Made by a program: the position numbers and the translations under genes. The notes beneath the pieces were generated by a model, which was not told the DNA's origin, ran no database searches, and saw only the letters and a program-made list of their open reading frames with translations. 34,341 bases of DNA from Thamnocephalis sphaerospora (taxonomy: Eukaryota > Zoopagomycota > Zoopagomycetes > Zoopagales > Sigmoideomycetaceae). Numbering within the stretch: the stretch's first letter is position 1; every line of letters starts with the position of its first letter. The stretch is from contig KZ992532.1 of NCBI GenBank assembly GCA_003614735.1, forward strand, positions 1-34,341. The letters run 5' to 3'. Of the stretch, positions 21,876 through 32,477 are shown piece by piece.

Positions 21876-23514
21876 ATGCACGCGTTTGCAAAGCTGCTAA
21901 GCCTAGCGGCCGTCTTGACGGTGCTGTCGCCACTCTCACTCGGCGTCGCTGGACAGCAGTGTCCAAACGGCATTGGCGTGCGTCCCGAAATACGTACACT
22001 CTCACCGGGAGACCTGAAGGCGTTTATCGACGCCGTGAAGCTACTGCAGACTCCGCGGAACCGGGGCCAGCCTAGTGAATATGATAAGTGAGTAGCCTGC
22101 CGTGGTATAGCAGAGTACAAGTAGTAGGATGCTGATACAATGCACGCACAGTTTCGCTATGCAGCATAACCAGGTCCGGACAATTGCGCACAACACGCCC
22201 CAGTTTCTGCCCTGGCATCGTGCGTACATCAGGGTCTTTGAGTCAAGACTGCAGGCTGTCTCTGGCCGGCGAATCATGCTACCGTTCTGGGTATGTATCG
22301 ACGGCCTTGTGAATTAGCTATTTCCTGCTCTAACCGCCGTCTCTCTGTGACTGGCAGGACTGGTCCTTTGACTCGCAGGCTCCGGCCGGATCCCCCGTCT
22401 TTCAAGACAACATGTTTGGCGGCAACGGACGTAGCAGCGACGGCTGCGTGATCAACGGCCAGTTCCGCGACTGGCGTCCGGTCTACCCATCCCCCCGGTG
22501 CCTTCGTCGCAGCTTCGATCGAGGCGCATCTCTCTCGCCCTTTACATCGGTGGAGGGCATCCGCAGCCTGTTTAGGTACCGCGACTACAATACATTCCGT
22601 ACCCAGTTTGAATTCCCACCGCACGGACAGGTGCACAACGCCATTGGCTCCGACTTTTCCTCCATGTTCAGCCCGAACGAGTAAGTGTCGCACTGTTGGT
22701 CGCTTATCCGATCGCATTGGCGCACTGCTAACCTTTTCGAACGACTAGCCCGCTGTTCTGGCTGCACCACGCGTTTGTGGACAAGATCTGGTCCGAATGG
22801 CAGAGAACGCCGGGCAACAATCCAAACGCCTACAACGGCGTCAATCCCAACCGATCCCAGGCCTCGGTCAACGACCAGCTGGCATACACGCCATACCGAG
22901 TGCGCGACGTGCTGGACACTCGCAATCTCTGCTATGTGTATGCGTCTTTTGGCGGATTTTCAGGCGGTGTGTCGCGTCGTAGCGTGACAGACAGCGTGCC
23001 TCGGACTGCTACATCGCTTGCGCCCGACGTCACCCTCCAGGACGTAGCAAACGCATCAGACGCCACTGCACGCCCGGCTGCAGATGACCAGCTGGAACTA
23101 CTGCAGCTGCGCGATCCAAAACCGCTTTCCGAAGACTTTATCCGGATGAACAACTATGACGTTGCCGTGGTGCGCCAACGTGAGGAAGAGGCGCGTAACA
23201 TGGTGAAGCAGCTGAATGCCATCCCCAACTACGTGTCTCCAGCGGCGCTCATCAACCGCCCGGATCTGGCCCTGAACATCATCGGCAAGCACGGCTCACT
23301 GGTCGCTACCAAGGGCAACAAGCGGCTCAGGATAAAGGTTCCCACTGGCGCCAAGGACTCGACCATGATCCACAACCTGCTACGCAAAATGGCCTCGTCT
23401 CTCGGTACGCTTCAGAAACATGTCGTCAATAACAGCCGCAAGACACTGGCCGACGTCATCGGTGCGACCGGTGCCCAGAGCGTCAAGTCAATCTACGGCG
23501 TTCGGTCCTCCTAG
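21876..23514 (+). CDS. Secreted tyrosinase-family protein 3
   Basis: Exons: 21876-22087, 22152-22290, 22358-22680, 22749-23514; 1440 nt, 479 residues. Signal peptide residues 1-26 (LLSLAAVLTVLSPLSLGVAG). CuA: H76 (MQH), H84 (AHN), H93 (PWHR); the junction of introns 1 gives YDN before the first ligand. CuB: PPHGQVH and FWLHHAFVD. A short linker leads to the C-terminal domain (about 23107-23272: LRDPKPLSEDFIRMN ... YVSPAALINRPD) and then about 80 residues with a KTLADVIG helix. It shares all three intron positions and phases (2, 0, 2) with copy 2, the fullest intron set in the array. TATA lies 174 nt upstream and ATTAAA downstream. Confidence 0.92.
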
Positions 23515-23566
23515 TCTGCCCGCCAGTAACCTCAGACATGTATGCCCATCCACAGCATGCTCTCAG

Positions 23567-23572
23567 ATTAAA
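23567..23572 (+). terminator. ATTAAA poly(A) signal of tyrosinase 3
   Basis: The common variant ATTAAA 52 nt after the stop codon. Confidence 0.4.
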
Positions 23573-24817
23573 GATGTATATCTTTGCAACTATTCACAGC
23601 GCTGATACAAAGCGTTGAAGTGCCCATAGTCGTGTGATGCGGATGGATGTTGGGAAGACCAGCGGACGTCCACTTTGCCTGCACGGCACACCGCATCACC
23701 TTGACAGCATGCCTATCGCTAGTCTTTGTTTTCCAAAAGTGCAGCCGACAAAGCGCAGGGTTTGGATGGTTGGGCAGGCTTGGCTCGTCTGTCGGGTTTG
23801 CGCTGCATAGTCAGGTGCACGCCAGCGGCGCTGTAGCTCACCAACCCTTGCATGTCAGACCGGCCAACCTTCCTGCACTCACTCCAAGCGGATGCTGTCA
23901 AACTGCCTGTCAAATTTTGGCGCATAACTCGAGCGCCAGTGCTAGACGCATGCAAGCAGCATGCAAGCCCAGCAGGAGGCGCATTGGTCACTGCACGCTG
24001 TGTAGTGAAGGACCGCAGAGCGGTTGTGCGATAACGGTGTGTGGTGTCGGCCCTGATCATCAACTGCCATTGGCAGCCAATCCTTGCTTCGGCTCCTGTC
24101 AAGTGGGACGGGCGCTTGCACAAACCAGCGTAGATGGTACGCGGCTGCACTCTGCAGTGTCCGCGCCTCCGAGCACGCCAGCGGTGGTAACATCAACGAT
24201 CGCAGTGGCCTATTCCTCTTCATATATAAATAGTATCGGGTGGACGATGGTCTATGCTGAAAACGCGTTACGTACAGCCTTGCACGTATCGCTGGGTGGT
24301 ACAAATAAGACGTCAAGGCGTTGTACAGGTGGGTGTTTGCAGCAAATTATGCTGGAGCAGGTAATTTTGGACAGTCCATGCACGTATTACCGGTGGGAAT
24401 GCCAGAAGCGCAGCATCGCCCATCCATTCGCGGCCAATTTTCCAAGCGCCAATTCTCCAGAGTACGATCAGCGATAAGGGATACGGCAGGAGAATGTGGC
24501 CGGCGATTGGCCCCGCGTGCGTCCGGGTACAATGCCGCATGCAGGCTCTACGCGCTGCCAGACGTCTACTGTCGCAGCAAGATGGTTCGCGTCAAGCGCC
24601 CATCGACCATCGCCCATGACGGCCTAGGGCACGCCTAGCGATCGTAGGTCCTGCTGTCTTGTTTCACGCACGTTTGCGATGTACGCAGCAAAAATAACGC
24701 TACTTGTTTGGCAAGCGATTCTTGTTCCGTCGCACAAGCAACTCGTGACGACATGGCGGCCTTTGTGCTAATTCTGGTGCGATCGCGCGCCTGCTGCTAC
24801 TAGCACGATCCACAACC

Positions 24818-24823
24818 TATAAA
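24818..24823 (+). promoter_or_regulatory. TATA box of tyrosinase 4
   Basis: CTATAAAG, 176 nt before the chosen ATG at 24994, matching the spacing seen for tyrosinase 3. Confidence 0.45.
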
Positions 24824-24993
24824 GCAGACGAGCGTCAAGCGCAGCAGTACCAGCAGCACTTATCTGTCGTCCAAGCATTTGCGCAGCCTTCCTGTACCTA
24901 CTACATCCGCACCATCTCTGCATACTAGCATTGACAGCCCGAGCTGTCATCGCACACATCCGCATCCTTTTCACCTTAGCACCTATCAAAAGC

Positions 24994-25861
24994 ATGAGGT
25001 CATCCGTGGCAGTGGCGGCCTTGGCGTCGCTATGCCTGTTTGCCTCCGTACGCATCTCCTCCACCAAAGCACAAGGCTGCGCCTCGGTTAGAGAGCGGCG
25101 CGAATTCCGCACGTTCTCCGAAGGCGAGCGCACCACCTACATCAATGCAATTCGCCAGCTACAGTCTGGCGCACGCCCCACGGCGTATGATCGCTATACG
25201 CAGATGCATTTGCAGGTCGCCGCTACTGCCCACGGGTGGCCCTGGTTTCTTTCTTGGCATCGCGCTTTTCTGCGCGACTACGAGAGTGCACTCCAGCGCG
25301 TTGACGGCTCCATCATGCTTCCGTACTGGGACTGGTCCTATGACTCGCAGGCCCCGGCCTTCTCGCCCATCTGGGAGCCTGTCTGGCTTGGCGGTAACGG
25401 CCGCCAAAGTGACCGCTGTGTCTCCGATGGGCCATTCAGCGGATGGCAGCCATTCTATCCGCAACCGCATTGCCTGCAGAGAAGCTGGGATGCTGGCAAT
25501 GCTCTGTCGCCATTCTATTCTCCAGAAGCACTCAACTCTCTAATTCAAGATGCAGGCCAGTATGACGTCTTTCGCCAGCAGCTTGAAAGTGTACCGCATG
25601 GTCAAGTGCACGTGGCCATTGGTTCTGACATGTCAACCATGATCTCGCCCAATGATCCGGTATTCTTCTTTCATCATGCGTTTATTGACAAACTGTGGGC
25701 CGACTGGCAAGCATACTCGCCTAGCCGCGCCAATGATTACGGTGGCACAAATGCCGATGGTACGCCAGCACAGCTCAATGATATCCTGACGCCGTTCAAC
25801 GTTCGCGTGAGAGACATTATGGATACGCGCAACATTTGCTACACTTATCAAGAATTTAATC

Positions 25862-25946
<85 letters not shown>

Positions 25947-26427
25947 TGGCAATGGCAATGGCGGAAAGTGCCGCAAATACAAGGACCGTACTGCCATCGG
26001 TGGAACCAACATCACAACGGGTAACAGTACCGAAGTGGTTACTTTGCCGTCAAACAGCACTGTCACGCCACCTTGGTATGATCAGACCGAGGTCGTGGCG
26101 TTGCGCTCATGCAAACCCGTACCGGACTCGTGGCTTGTCATGAACAACCAGAACATCCAAGTTGCACGTAGCACTGAGCGGCGTCTAGAGCAGGTGACCG
26201 ATGCCGTCAATCGCGATCCAACCTACGTGTCAGCCGCCGCTTTGATCAAGCGCACAGATCTCCTGCAGAGTGTAGTGCAAGGCAAGCAGCAGATAACCGC
26301 CACCAATGGTCGCCGTCGCGTCTACATCAGCGTCAACCGCACCCGTGGCATAACCGATGCAGTCAACAAGATTATTGATGGCGCAGCGCGTGCCATTACC
26401 AGAAACCTTCCGGGAATCATTGGCTAG
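24994..26427 (+). CDS. Secreted tyrosinase-family protein 4 with Gly-Asn repeat, intronless
   Basis: 477 residues in one exon. An in-frame Met at 24931 exists, but Met 24994 directly starts a signal peptide (SVAVAALASLCLFASVRIS), so I chose it. CuA: H72 (QMH), H80 (AHG), H89 (SWHR). CuB: H202 and H206 (PHGQVH), H228 (FFHHAFID). The catalytic domain is the best conserved of the set, with LPYWDWSYDSQAP. It is followed by a linker of sixteen Gly-Asn units, three N-glycosylation sequons (NIT, NST, NST) and the C-terminal domain (26101-26262: LRSCKPVPDSWLVMN ... YVSAAALIKRTD). The three intron positions of copies 2 and 3 are seamlessly fused, so introns were lost exactly, as in cDNA-mediated conversion. 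Confidence 0.93.
25864..25959 (+). repeat. (GGCAAC/T)16 hexanucleotide repeat coding Gly-Asn
   Basis: Thirteen GGCAAC units followed by three GGCAAT units, in frame in tyrosinase 4, between the catalytic and C-terminal domains. The near-perfect DNA identity suggests active slippage and length variation. Confidence 0.95.
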
Positions 26428-27029
26428 AGGATCCCAGACTTTCCGCATGTGTCGCCGCAGTGCTTGCCGCATGCAAGTTTGTACGCAACGGTATCACGCC
26501 GACATTCTTCCCGCGTGCTTATCAATGAAGTTTGGCTTAAAACGGCGTCAGTGTGCCCAGCTGGACGACGGGGCATGGCCACGTTCTCGTGGTCGTCCTG
26601 TCGCCATGGTAGAGCCGTGGCCTATCTTTATGGCCCCGGCGCTTCCATCCTGCAGCGCAACCCGAGAGATGGATTGCGCTGCCCATACTGGCGGCAGCGT
26701 CATTTAAAAATGCACCACATTCATCGCCGCATCTGCTCGTGCTCTTGCATACCTTGCCTACGCCAAACACACGGTCATTTACTCGTGTATTCGTCACTGT
26801 TAGTACCCACCGGTCTGCTGATCCAGCGCAAAGCTGACACTGCCAACACGACTATTTTTTGCTGCGATCAGCCATTGCTGTGGCTGATAAATTGACGCTG
26901 CAACTGCAGCCCGTCCACTTTGCCGCACATCACATATTGCACATCGCACATTGCAAACTACGCGCTCATTTTCGCTATTACGCTTGCAGGCGTCGTGCCC
27001 ATACCGTCTAATCTATTTCCAATTTTGTA
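26428..27029. other. Spacer between tyrosinases 4 and 5
   Basis: 602 nt. No AATAAA found after tyrosinase 4. A CTATTTTTT stretch about 178 nt before the tyrosinase 5 ATG may be a weak TATA element. A loose CACATATTGC / CACATCGC / CACATTGC repeat occurs at about 26930-26955. No gene. Confidence 0.45.
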
Positions 27030-28550
27030 ATGCTACCTCACACGCTGCGAGCCGTCGCTTTACTGGCAGCATTATTAGCTGCTGGTACCGCACCAATGAC
27101 GGACGCTAAGCCGCACTCAAGCGGCTGCACACGGATCATGGAGCGTCGCGAGATTCGCACGCTGTCCGACAAAGAGCGCAATACCTACTTTAGCGCCATC
27201 AAGCAACTGCAATCGGGTGCTGCACCGACGGTATACGATAGGTACGTCCGACATTGGCGCTTGGCTGTCAGCTCGAAATGCATGCTCATCCACTTTTTCG
27301 TGTGTGCGACCAGCTACGTCAGCCTGCACTGGAAGATGGCCAACAGCACGCACGGATTTCCAGAGTTTCTGCCCTGGCATCGCGCCTTTATCCTAGACTT
27401 TGAGAGAACGCTGCAGAAAATCGATGCCAGCATTGTACTTCCGTACTGGGACTGGACGTACGACTCCCAGGCGCCGGAGCTGGCCCCCATCTGGCGCTCC
27501 GACTGGTACGGCGGCAATGGACGCCCTGGCGACAACTGCGTGACCGACGGGCAGTGGGCCGACTGGCGTCCATTCTATCCGCAGCCACATTGTCTGCATC
27601 GAAACTGGGACGGTAACAACACCATGTCTGCTTACTACTCGCCAGAGATTACCCGGTACTTGCAGACCACCGCGCAGCTCTACGATGACTTTCGCGTGCG
27701 CCTGGAGGCACCTCCGCACGCCCAGGTGCACAACTCGATTGGTGGCGAAATGCCGACCATGTTCAGCCCTAATGAGTAAGTGTTTGACGGTGGTGTTGGG
27801 TGCTCCTTGCAGCCGACGTGACGCATGTGCTGTTGCGCTGTTAGCCCGGTCTTTTATCTTCATCACGCCTATATCGATAAGGCCTGGTCAGAGTGGCAAG
27901 CACTATCGCCACGCAATGCCCGCGCATACGACGGGACAAACGCCGACGGCACGCCAGCAAAGCTATCCAGCCCGCTCACCGGCCTGCCCTACCGCGTCAG
28001 CGACGTTATAGATATCGGGCAACTGTGTTACACGTACATACCATTCCCCGGCACGCACGATTCCGATGAGGATGGAGCACCCATAGCGCACAGCACACCG
28101 CCACCATCTGATGCAGTATGGAACGGCACTTCACCTAACGCGTTTGAGCGCCAAAACCTTTACAAGCTGCGCGCGCCAATTCTCCTTCTCGACAGCGTGA
28201 TCCTGATGAACCAGCAAATTGTCGGCGAGGTCCGACGACTGGAAGCCCTGCTGCGCGTCGCCATCGACGAGTTCAACAGCCTACCTGGCTATATCTCGCC
28301 GGCTGCACTCATCAATCGGCCCGACTTTGTCAAGCGTCTTTCTGGAACGGACAAAGATCCCGCAGCAGGTCATAGCAGCTACAGTGTGCCCAGTACGACT
28401 CACACGGCTACGGCTACTGCCACCGCCGATCCGGGGCGTGAGATCGGTCGGCCAAGCGGCATGCGCGAAAAAGCCGACGTCCGAGTATCCAAGCCGGATG
28501 CGGACCCAGCCAACAATGGAGCCAGTCGCGTTGCTGCCAAGAGCTTCTAG
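27030..28550 (+). CDS. Secreted tyrosinase-family protein 5
   Basis: Exons: 27030-27241, 27314-27775, 27845-28550; 1380 nt, 459 residues. Signal peptide residues 1-26 (RAVALLAALLAAGTAPM). CuA: H76 (SLH), H84 (THG), H93 (PWHR). CuB: PPHAQVH (Ala after the first ligand, as in copy 2) and FYLHHAYID. It keeps introns 1 and 3 but has lost the PYW|DW intron; exon 2 (462 nt) equals exons 2 plus 3 of copy 3 (139 + 323), showing exact loss. Intron 1 (27242-27313) is 72 nt, in frame and stop-free, so reading through it would wrongly add 24 residues in the CuA site. C-terminal domain about 28167-28334 (YISPAALINRPD), then a Thr/Ala-rich, charged tail. Confidence 0.92.
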
Positions 28551-29452
28551 ACCCACGTCGTTGGACTGTCTCCGTTGGCTCAACAGCCAATCATCATGGC
28601 CAAACTATTCCTCCATCGCTGATTTTTATCAACCCTCACCGCAGCGTCTTTTGCGTCGTGAGCGCCGCGCCATCAATAGGCGGCTGCACTTGCGTCCCAT
28701 CGTGTAGCTGTGCACATTCTATCGCGCTGATTCGCTATTTGTCAAAGCGACTAGCATGTGCCTATAAACGCACTGACGTTCATAATAGCCACATACTGCC
28801 GCTGCTTCTGTTTCCCGTTACAGGCATGTTCGTTAACAAGCCCGGGGCAGATCACAAGCCTTGAAAGTATCAGTCTGTCCATGAACAGGGGCATGACAAA
28901 GGCCAGCTGGCTCGTGCACTGGCCGTTAGCGCCAATGGTCGTCCAGAGTACAGTTTGTTGTGAAAAGGGCGGAGGCGTGCGTATGACGCCTGACAGCGTT
29001 TCCAAGGCAACTTGCACGGGTGCACCCATCATACACCCACACGCGTGCGCGCGCGCTCTCTCTCCTGAGTGCGCGGCTGCGCAAGTCGCCGGGCCTGATG
29101 GCATCACCCCTGGCGACGATTGGCAGACAGACGATATCACCGTTGGAGCTGCAGGCACCGGCCACGCCGCAAGTCTGTTGGATAAGGGAGTGCAGTGTTG
29201 CTCTTTTCCGGTGACAACACAACCGCAGTTTGCGGATAAGCTGCTTGTATTGTCGCCCAGACTACACGCACAACACAGATGCTTTCTAGCCCGGCCGATG
29301 CCGAGACCAGCTTGATAAAGGGCATTGAGCGGCGCGGTCACAATGGCGCGCGGCTTACCTGCGCTGTCCACCCATCCACCTACAGCATAGCGACTTACCG
29401 TATCGCGGCTATCACCATTCAATAGCCATCGATTAGATTACACGTGTGCGCC
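28551..29452. other. Spacer between tyrosinases 5 and 6
   Basis: 902 nt. It contains an alternating purine-pyrimidine run of GTGCGCGCGCGC type followed by CTCTCTCT (about 29045-29068), which could form Z-DNA or act as a promoter element for tyrosinase 6. Overlapping frames on both strands (28751-29422) show no family. No gene called. Confidence 0.45.
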
Positions 29453-31039
29453 ATGAAGAGCTGGTCAGCGCTTGCGGCTCTGATTGCCGTCGGAGCCGCG
29501 GGCATTCTGTTTGGCGCGTGCCCTGCAGATGCCCAGCTGTCGGAATGTCGCCGAGTACGACCGCGACGCGAGTTTCGCATGCTCAGCGGACAGGAGCGCG
29601 CCAATTTTATCGGCGCCATTCGCCAACTCCAGTCGGGCCCAAAGCCGACGCGTTACGATCGCATGGTGCAGATCCACTGGGATGCCAGTCCCGGCACACA
29701 CGGGTACACACAGTTTTTCTCCTGGCACCGATACTTTATCCGCGATTTTGAGCGCCAGCTGCAGGAGATTGACCCCAACATTATGCTGCCGTACTGGGAC
29801 TGGACCTACGACTCGCAGGCGCCCGAGTTCTCACCGATATTTAGCAACAACTTTATGGGCGGCAACGGTATCAACGGCTGCGTACGCACCGGCCCATTCG
29901 CCACCTGGTCCCCCATGTATCCGCGGCGCAAGTGCCTTGAGCGCAGCTTTGACCGCGGCAACCGACTGAGCGCCTTTTACGCGCCCGAGCAGCTGTACGC
30001 TATCATGCGCAATACGTTCCGCTTTGACGAGCTACGCCGGATGGTGGAAACACCCCCGCACGGCCTGGTGCACACCAGTCTGGGTGGCGACATGAACGGC
30101 ATGTACTCGCCCAACGATCCCATCTTCTGGCTGCACCACGGTTTCATCGACAAGATCTGGTCCGACTGGCAGCGGATGGACAATGACAAATTCTGGCGGT
30201 ACGATGGCCCGAACGTGGACGGCACTCAGGCGAACCATGAAGATGTGTTGTGGCCGTACCAGGTGCGGGTCCGTGACATCATGGAGGTGGAGCGTCTCTG
30301 CTACTACTATGAGCCATTTATGCCTGACCGTGGCTTTGAGGTGACGCGGAGCGACAGCCACAGCATCGACACGCTGAGTGCCGTGTGGGTGGATGAAGAT
30401 GTCGGTGAAGAGCGTCCGCACTGGCGAGTGGCGCTTGCGCAGCAGCACCGCAGCGCCATCAACGCCAACGAAACATCTGTGTCACTGACGGTACCGGACA
30501 ACGATCGCACAGAACTGGTGGCCCTGCGCTCCCCACGTGCGCTGCCTGAAGAGTGGATACGAATGAATGGCCACGACGTACAACAGGTACGCGCGGCCGA
30601 GGCGAAGCTGCAAAGAATTCTGATGGGCGTCAACCGACTCAAGCACTACATCTCGCCTGCTGCGCTGGTGCGCAATGAGAATGTGCTCCGTGCGCTTGCG
30701 CGTGAGATGACCGAGCCGACACAAGCGCGCGTTGCCCCGGGAACGCTTACGGTTACCATAGGCGGCCACCAACGAGTGCTTACGGTGTCGCTGAATGCGG
30801 TCAAGGCGTCTGCCACCAACAACAGCAGCATCAAGCAGGCGTCACCCGGAATAGCTCCGGACGCACCAGCACGCAGCAGCAGTCCAACACCCAGCAGGGC
30901 TACTCCGCCGGCCAGTCTGACGCCTAGCATTCGCTCGCAGGTAGAAGCGCTGATGGGCGTGAGTCTTGCTGACAGTGTGGTGCGCGTCAGCGATGAGCTG
31001 GAAAAGGCCATTGGCCCTGAAGCGTGGCAGGATGCGTAG
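29453..31039 (+). CDS. Secreted tyrosinase-family protein 6, intronless
   Basis: 528 residues from Met 29453 (MKSWSALAAL); Met 29444, three codons earlier, is also possible. Signal peptide about residues 1-28. CuA: H75 (QIH), H83 (THG), H92 (SWHR). CuB: PPHGLVH and FWLHHGFID. A longer segment after the catalytic domain carries an acidic WVDEDVGEERP stretch. The C-terminal domain (30524-30690: LRSPRALPEEWIRMN ... YISPAALV) is followed by about 110 residues rich in Ser/Pro/Ala and then a helix ending SDELEKAIGPEAWQDA. All three ancestral introns are absent. C-ending codons are frequent, though less so than in copy 7. Confidence 0.93.
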   Translation: MKSWSALAALIAVGAAGILFGACPADAQLSECRRVRPRREFRMLSGQERANFIGAIRQLQSGPKPTRYDRMVQIHWDASPGTHGYTQFFSWHRYFIRDFERQLQEIDPNIMLPYWDWTYDSQAPEFSPIFSNNFMGGNGINGCVRTGPFATWSPMYPRRKCLERSFDRGNRLSAFYAPEQLYAIMRNTFRFDELRRMVETPPHGLVHTSLGGDMNGMYSPNDPIFWLHHGFIDKIWSDWQRMDNDKFWRYDGPNVDGTQANHEDVLWPYQVRVRDIMEVERLCYYYEPFMPDRGFEVTRSDSHSIDTLSAVWVDEDVGEERPHWRVALAQQHRSAINANETSVSLTVPDNDRTELVALRSPRALPEEWIRMNGHDVQQVRAAEAKLQRILMGVNRLKHYISPAALVRNENVLRALAREMTEPTQARVAPGTLTVTIGGHQRVLTVSLNAVKASATNNSSIKQASPGIAPDAPARSSSPTPSRATPPASLTPSIRSQVEALMGVSLADSVVRVSDELEKAIGPEAWQDA

Positions 31040-31430
31040 CGCCACTTGTCTGGTGTCAGCCCACACTCGCCGTGACTTTCCTTGCACTTGCATGCTTCTA
31101 GATAAACAGCCTTGCTGGCGTACGGCAGTGTGCACACGGGTGGGCAGGGATTGGCATGCGCATATTTTCTTATTCGCCTTTGCAGGTGTGTCAACCTGTT
31201 GCTGGCGTAACGTTACCCGTCTGACGCGTCAGTTCCAATCGCCTCTCTAGGCCATGTGTGCGCATCTTCCTTCGCACGCGTTGCGGCTAATGATAGGATG
31301 CATGAATGGTGCGCAGAAACGGACATGTCCACACCCGTGTCTCTGCGGTCCGATGGCCTTAACCACTGGCCGCCGATTAGGCTATCCGGCCGCTTGGCTA
31401 CCAGCCAAAGGCGATCGCTGTGCCGCCAAC

Positions 31431-31453
31431 ACACACGCACGCACGCACGCACA
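31431..31453 (+). repeat. ACGC microsatellite
   Basis: ACACACGCACGCACGCACGC: a short CA tract then four ACGC units, in noncoding DNA. Confidence 0.8.
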
Positions 31454-32219
31454 TACGTTCGTGGCCGTGTCGATCAGCCTGCTGCATTGCTGCATGCTTC
31501 CGAACAAGTCGGAGCGAGCAGCCGCGGCCGTTGGTTTATGCGTCTGCAACGGGTTAGCGGTGTGTTTCTGATGGCCCAGTATTTTGCGCGCATTCATGCC
31601 GGCATTATGACGCAGAGACTAAACCTGGTGGCTCACAGCACTTTGGCTCAAAACGTGGGTGCCCCCGTTGGGCTGCCGGGCTGTGTGGCAGCGGAGTCTA
31701 TGCGGGAATAAGAATAGGACGTCGGAGTGAGCATGTTTTGATTGGCTACCGCTGTCGCCTTTTATGGCAAGGCGATAGTAGCCGCATGCGGCTAAATGGC
31801 TGCCGTGTGCCTGCTGTCTCAGCACAGGTCTGAACACGCGTGTTCCACCAACGCATCCGCCGCCCACCGCCCTCGCCTATTCTTGGCCTAAAGCTTCAGA
31901 CCACGCCGCCTGCGCCCGGCTGGCGATGCTGCGCGCTGTGTTGGCCGCAGCAGGTCGACACGCGTGGTGCTGCAAGGTCTGCGGCGAGGGCCGCGTCGCT
32001 TGCCGAAGATGCAGGCGGGAGGGAACGCTCGGCGTTGACGTGTGTGCACGCCGTTGCTGCTCGGCTATTCGTGCAGCGGGCTTCCCAATTTGGAAGGCTG
32101 TTGTAGGCAGGTACGAACACATCAGAGCGCTTCCTTGTCCTCCTTGTCCAAAGCGGGTCAAGTCCGCCCTATTGCCACCCCCGCCGACCCGATATACGCG
32201 CCATTCAGCGTCGGTATTG

Positions 32220-32225
32220 TATAAA
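32220..32225 (+). promoter_or_regulatory. Possible TATA box of tyrosinase 7
   Basis: TTGTATAAAGC, 258 nt before the ATG, followed by a long pyrimidine-rich leader. The distance exceeds the ~175 nt of copies 3 and 4. Confidence 0.35.
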
Positions 32226-32477
32226 GCGCTCGCCGGCCGGCGGCCACCGACTGCCCCGCAGCTTCGCCCTACTTTACCGTCGCTGTTCCTTTCTCTTTCT
32301 GCTGGCACCAGCCTACAGCACATCACCCCGCCAAACCACTCACCATCCGCGCGCGTTCTACGCCGCCTAATTTGTTCACTTTCACACCTAGTGCTATTCC
32401 TAGAAGGATAAGCTAGTGCTGTCCTCATCCCATCCCTTCATTAGCTGTTTATTCATCGCTAAACCCAACCTTCAACC

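Larger units (their letters stand above)
23515..24993. other. Spacer between tyrosinases 3 and 4
   Basis: 1479 nt, the longest spacer. It starts with the tyrosinase 3 ATTAAA and ends with the tyrosinase 4 TATA box and leader. A 276-codon plus-strand frame (23647-24477) is Cys-rich with only about 3% Asp/Glu and overlaps other open frames; I do not call it a gene. Confidence 0.5.
31040..32477. other. Spacer and promoter region of tyrosinase 7
   Basis: 1438 nt. It holds a short ACGC microsatellite, a TATAAA at 32220 and, just before the ATG, a C/T-rich leader (about 32360-32477). A plus-strand 161-codon frame (31926-32411) contains CKVCGEGRVACRRC, which fits CxxCxGxGxxxCxxC, but it overlaps the TATA box and I do not call it a gene. 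Confidence 0.45.

Noticed and set aside
23647-24477. 276-codon plus-strand open frame between tyrosinases 3 and 4
   Set aside because: Only about 3% Asp/Glu, excess Cys and Ser, no family signature, and overlapping open frames on the other strand; codon use is flat. Best explained as chance in stop-poor DNA.
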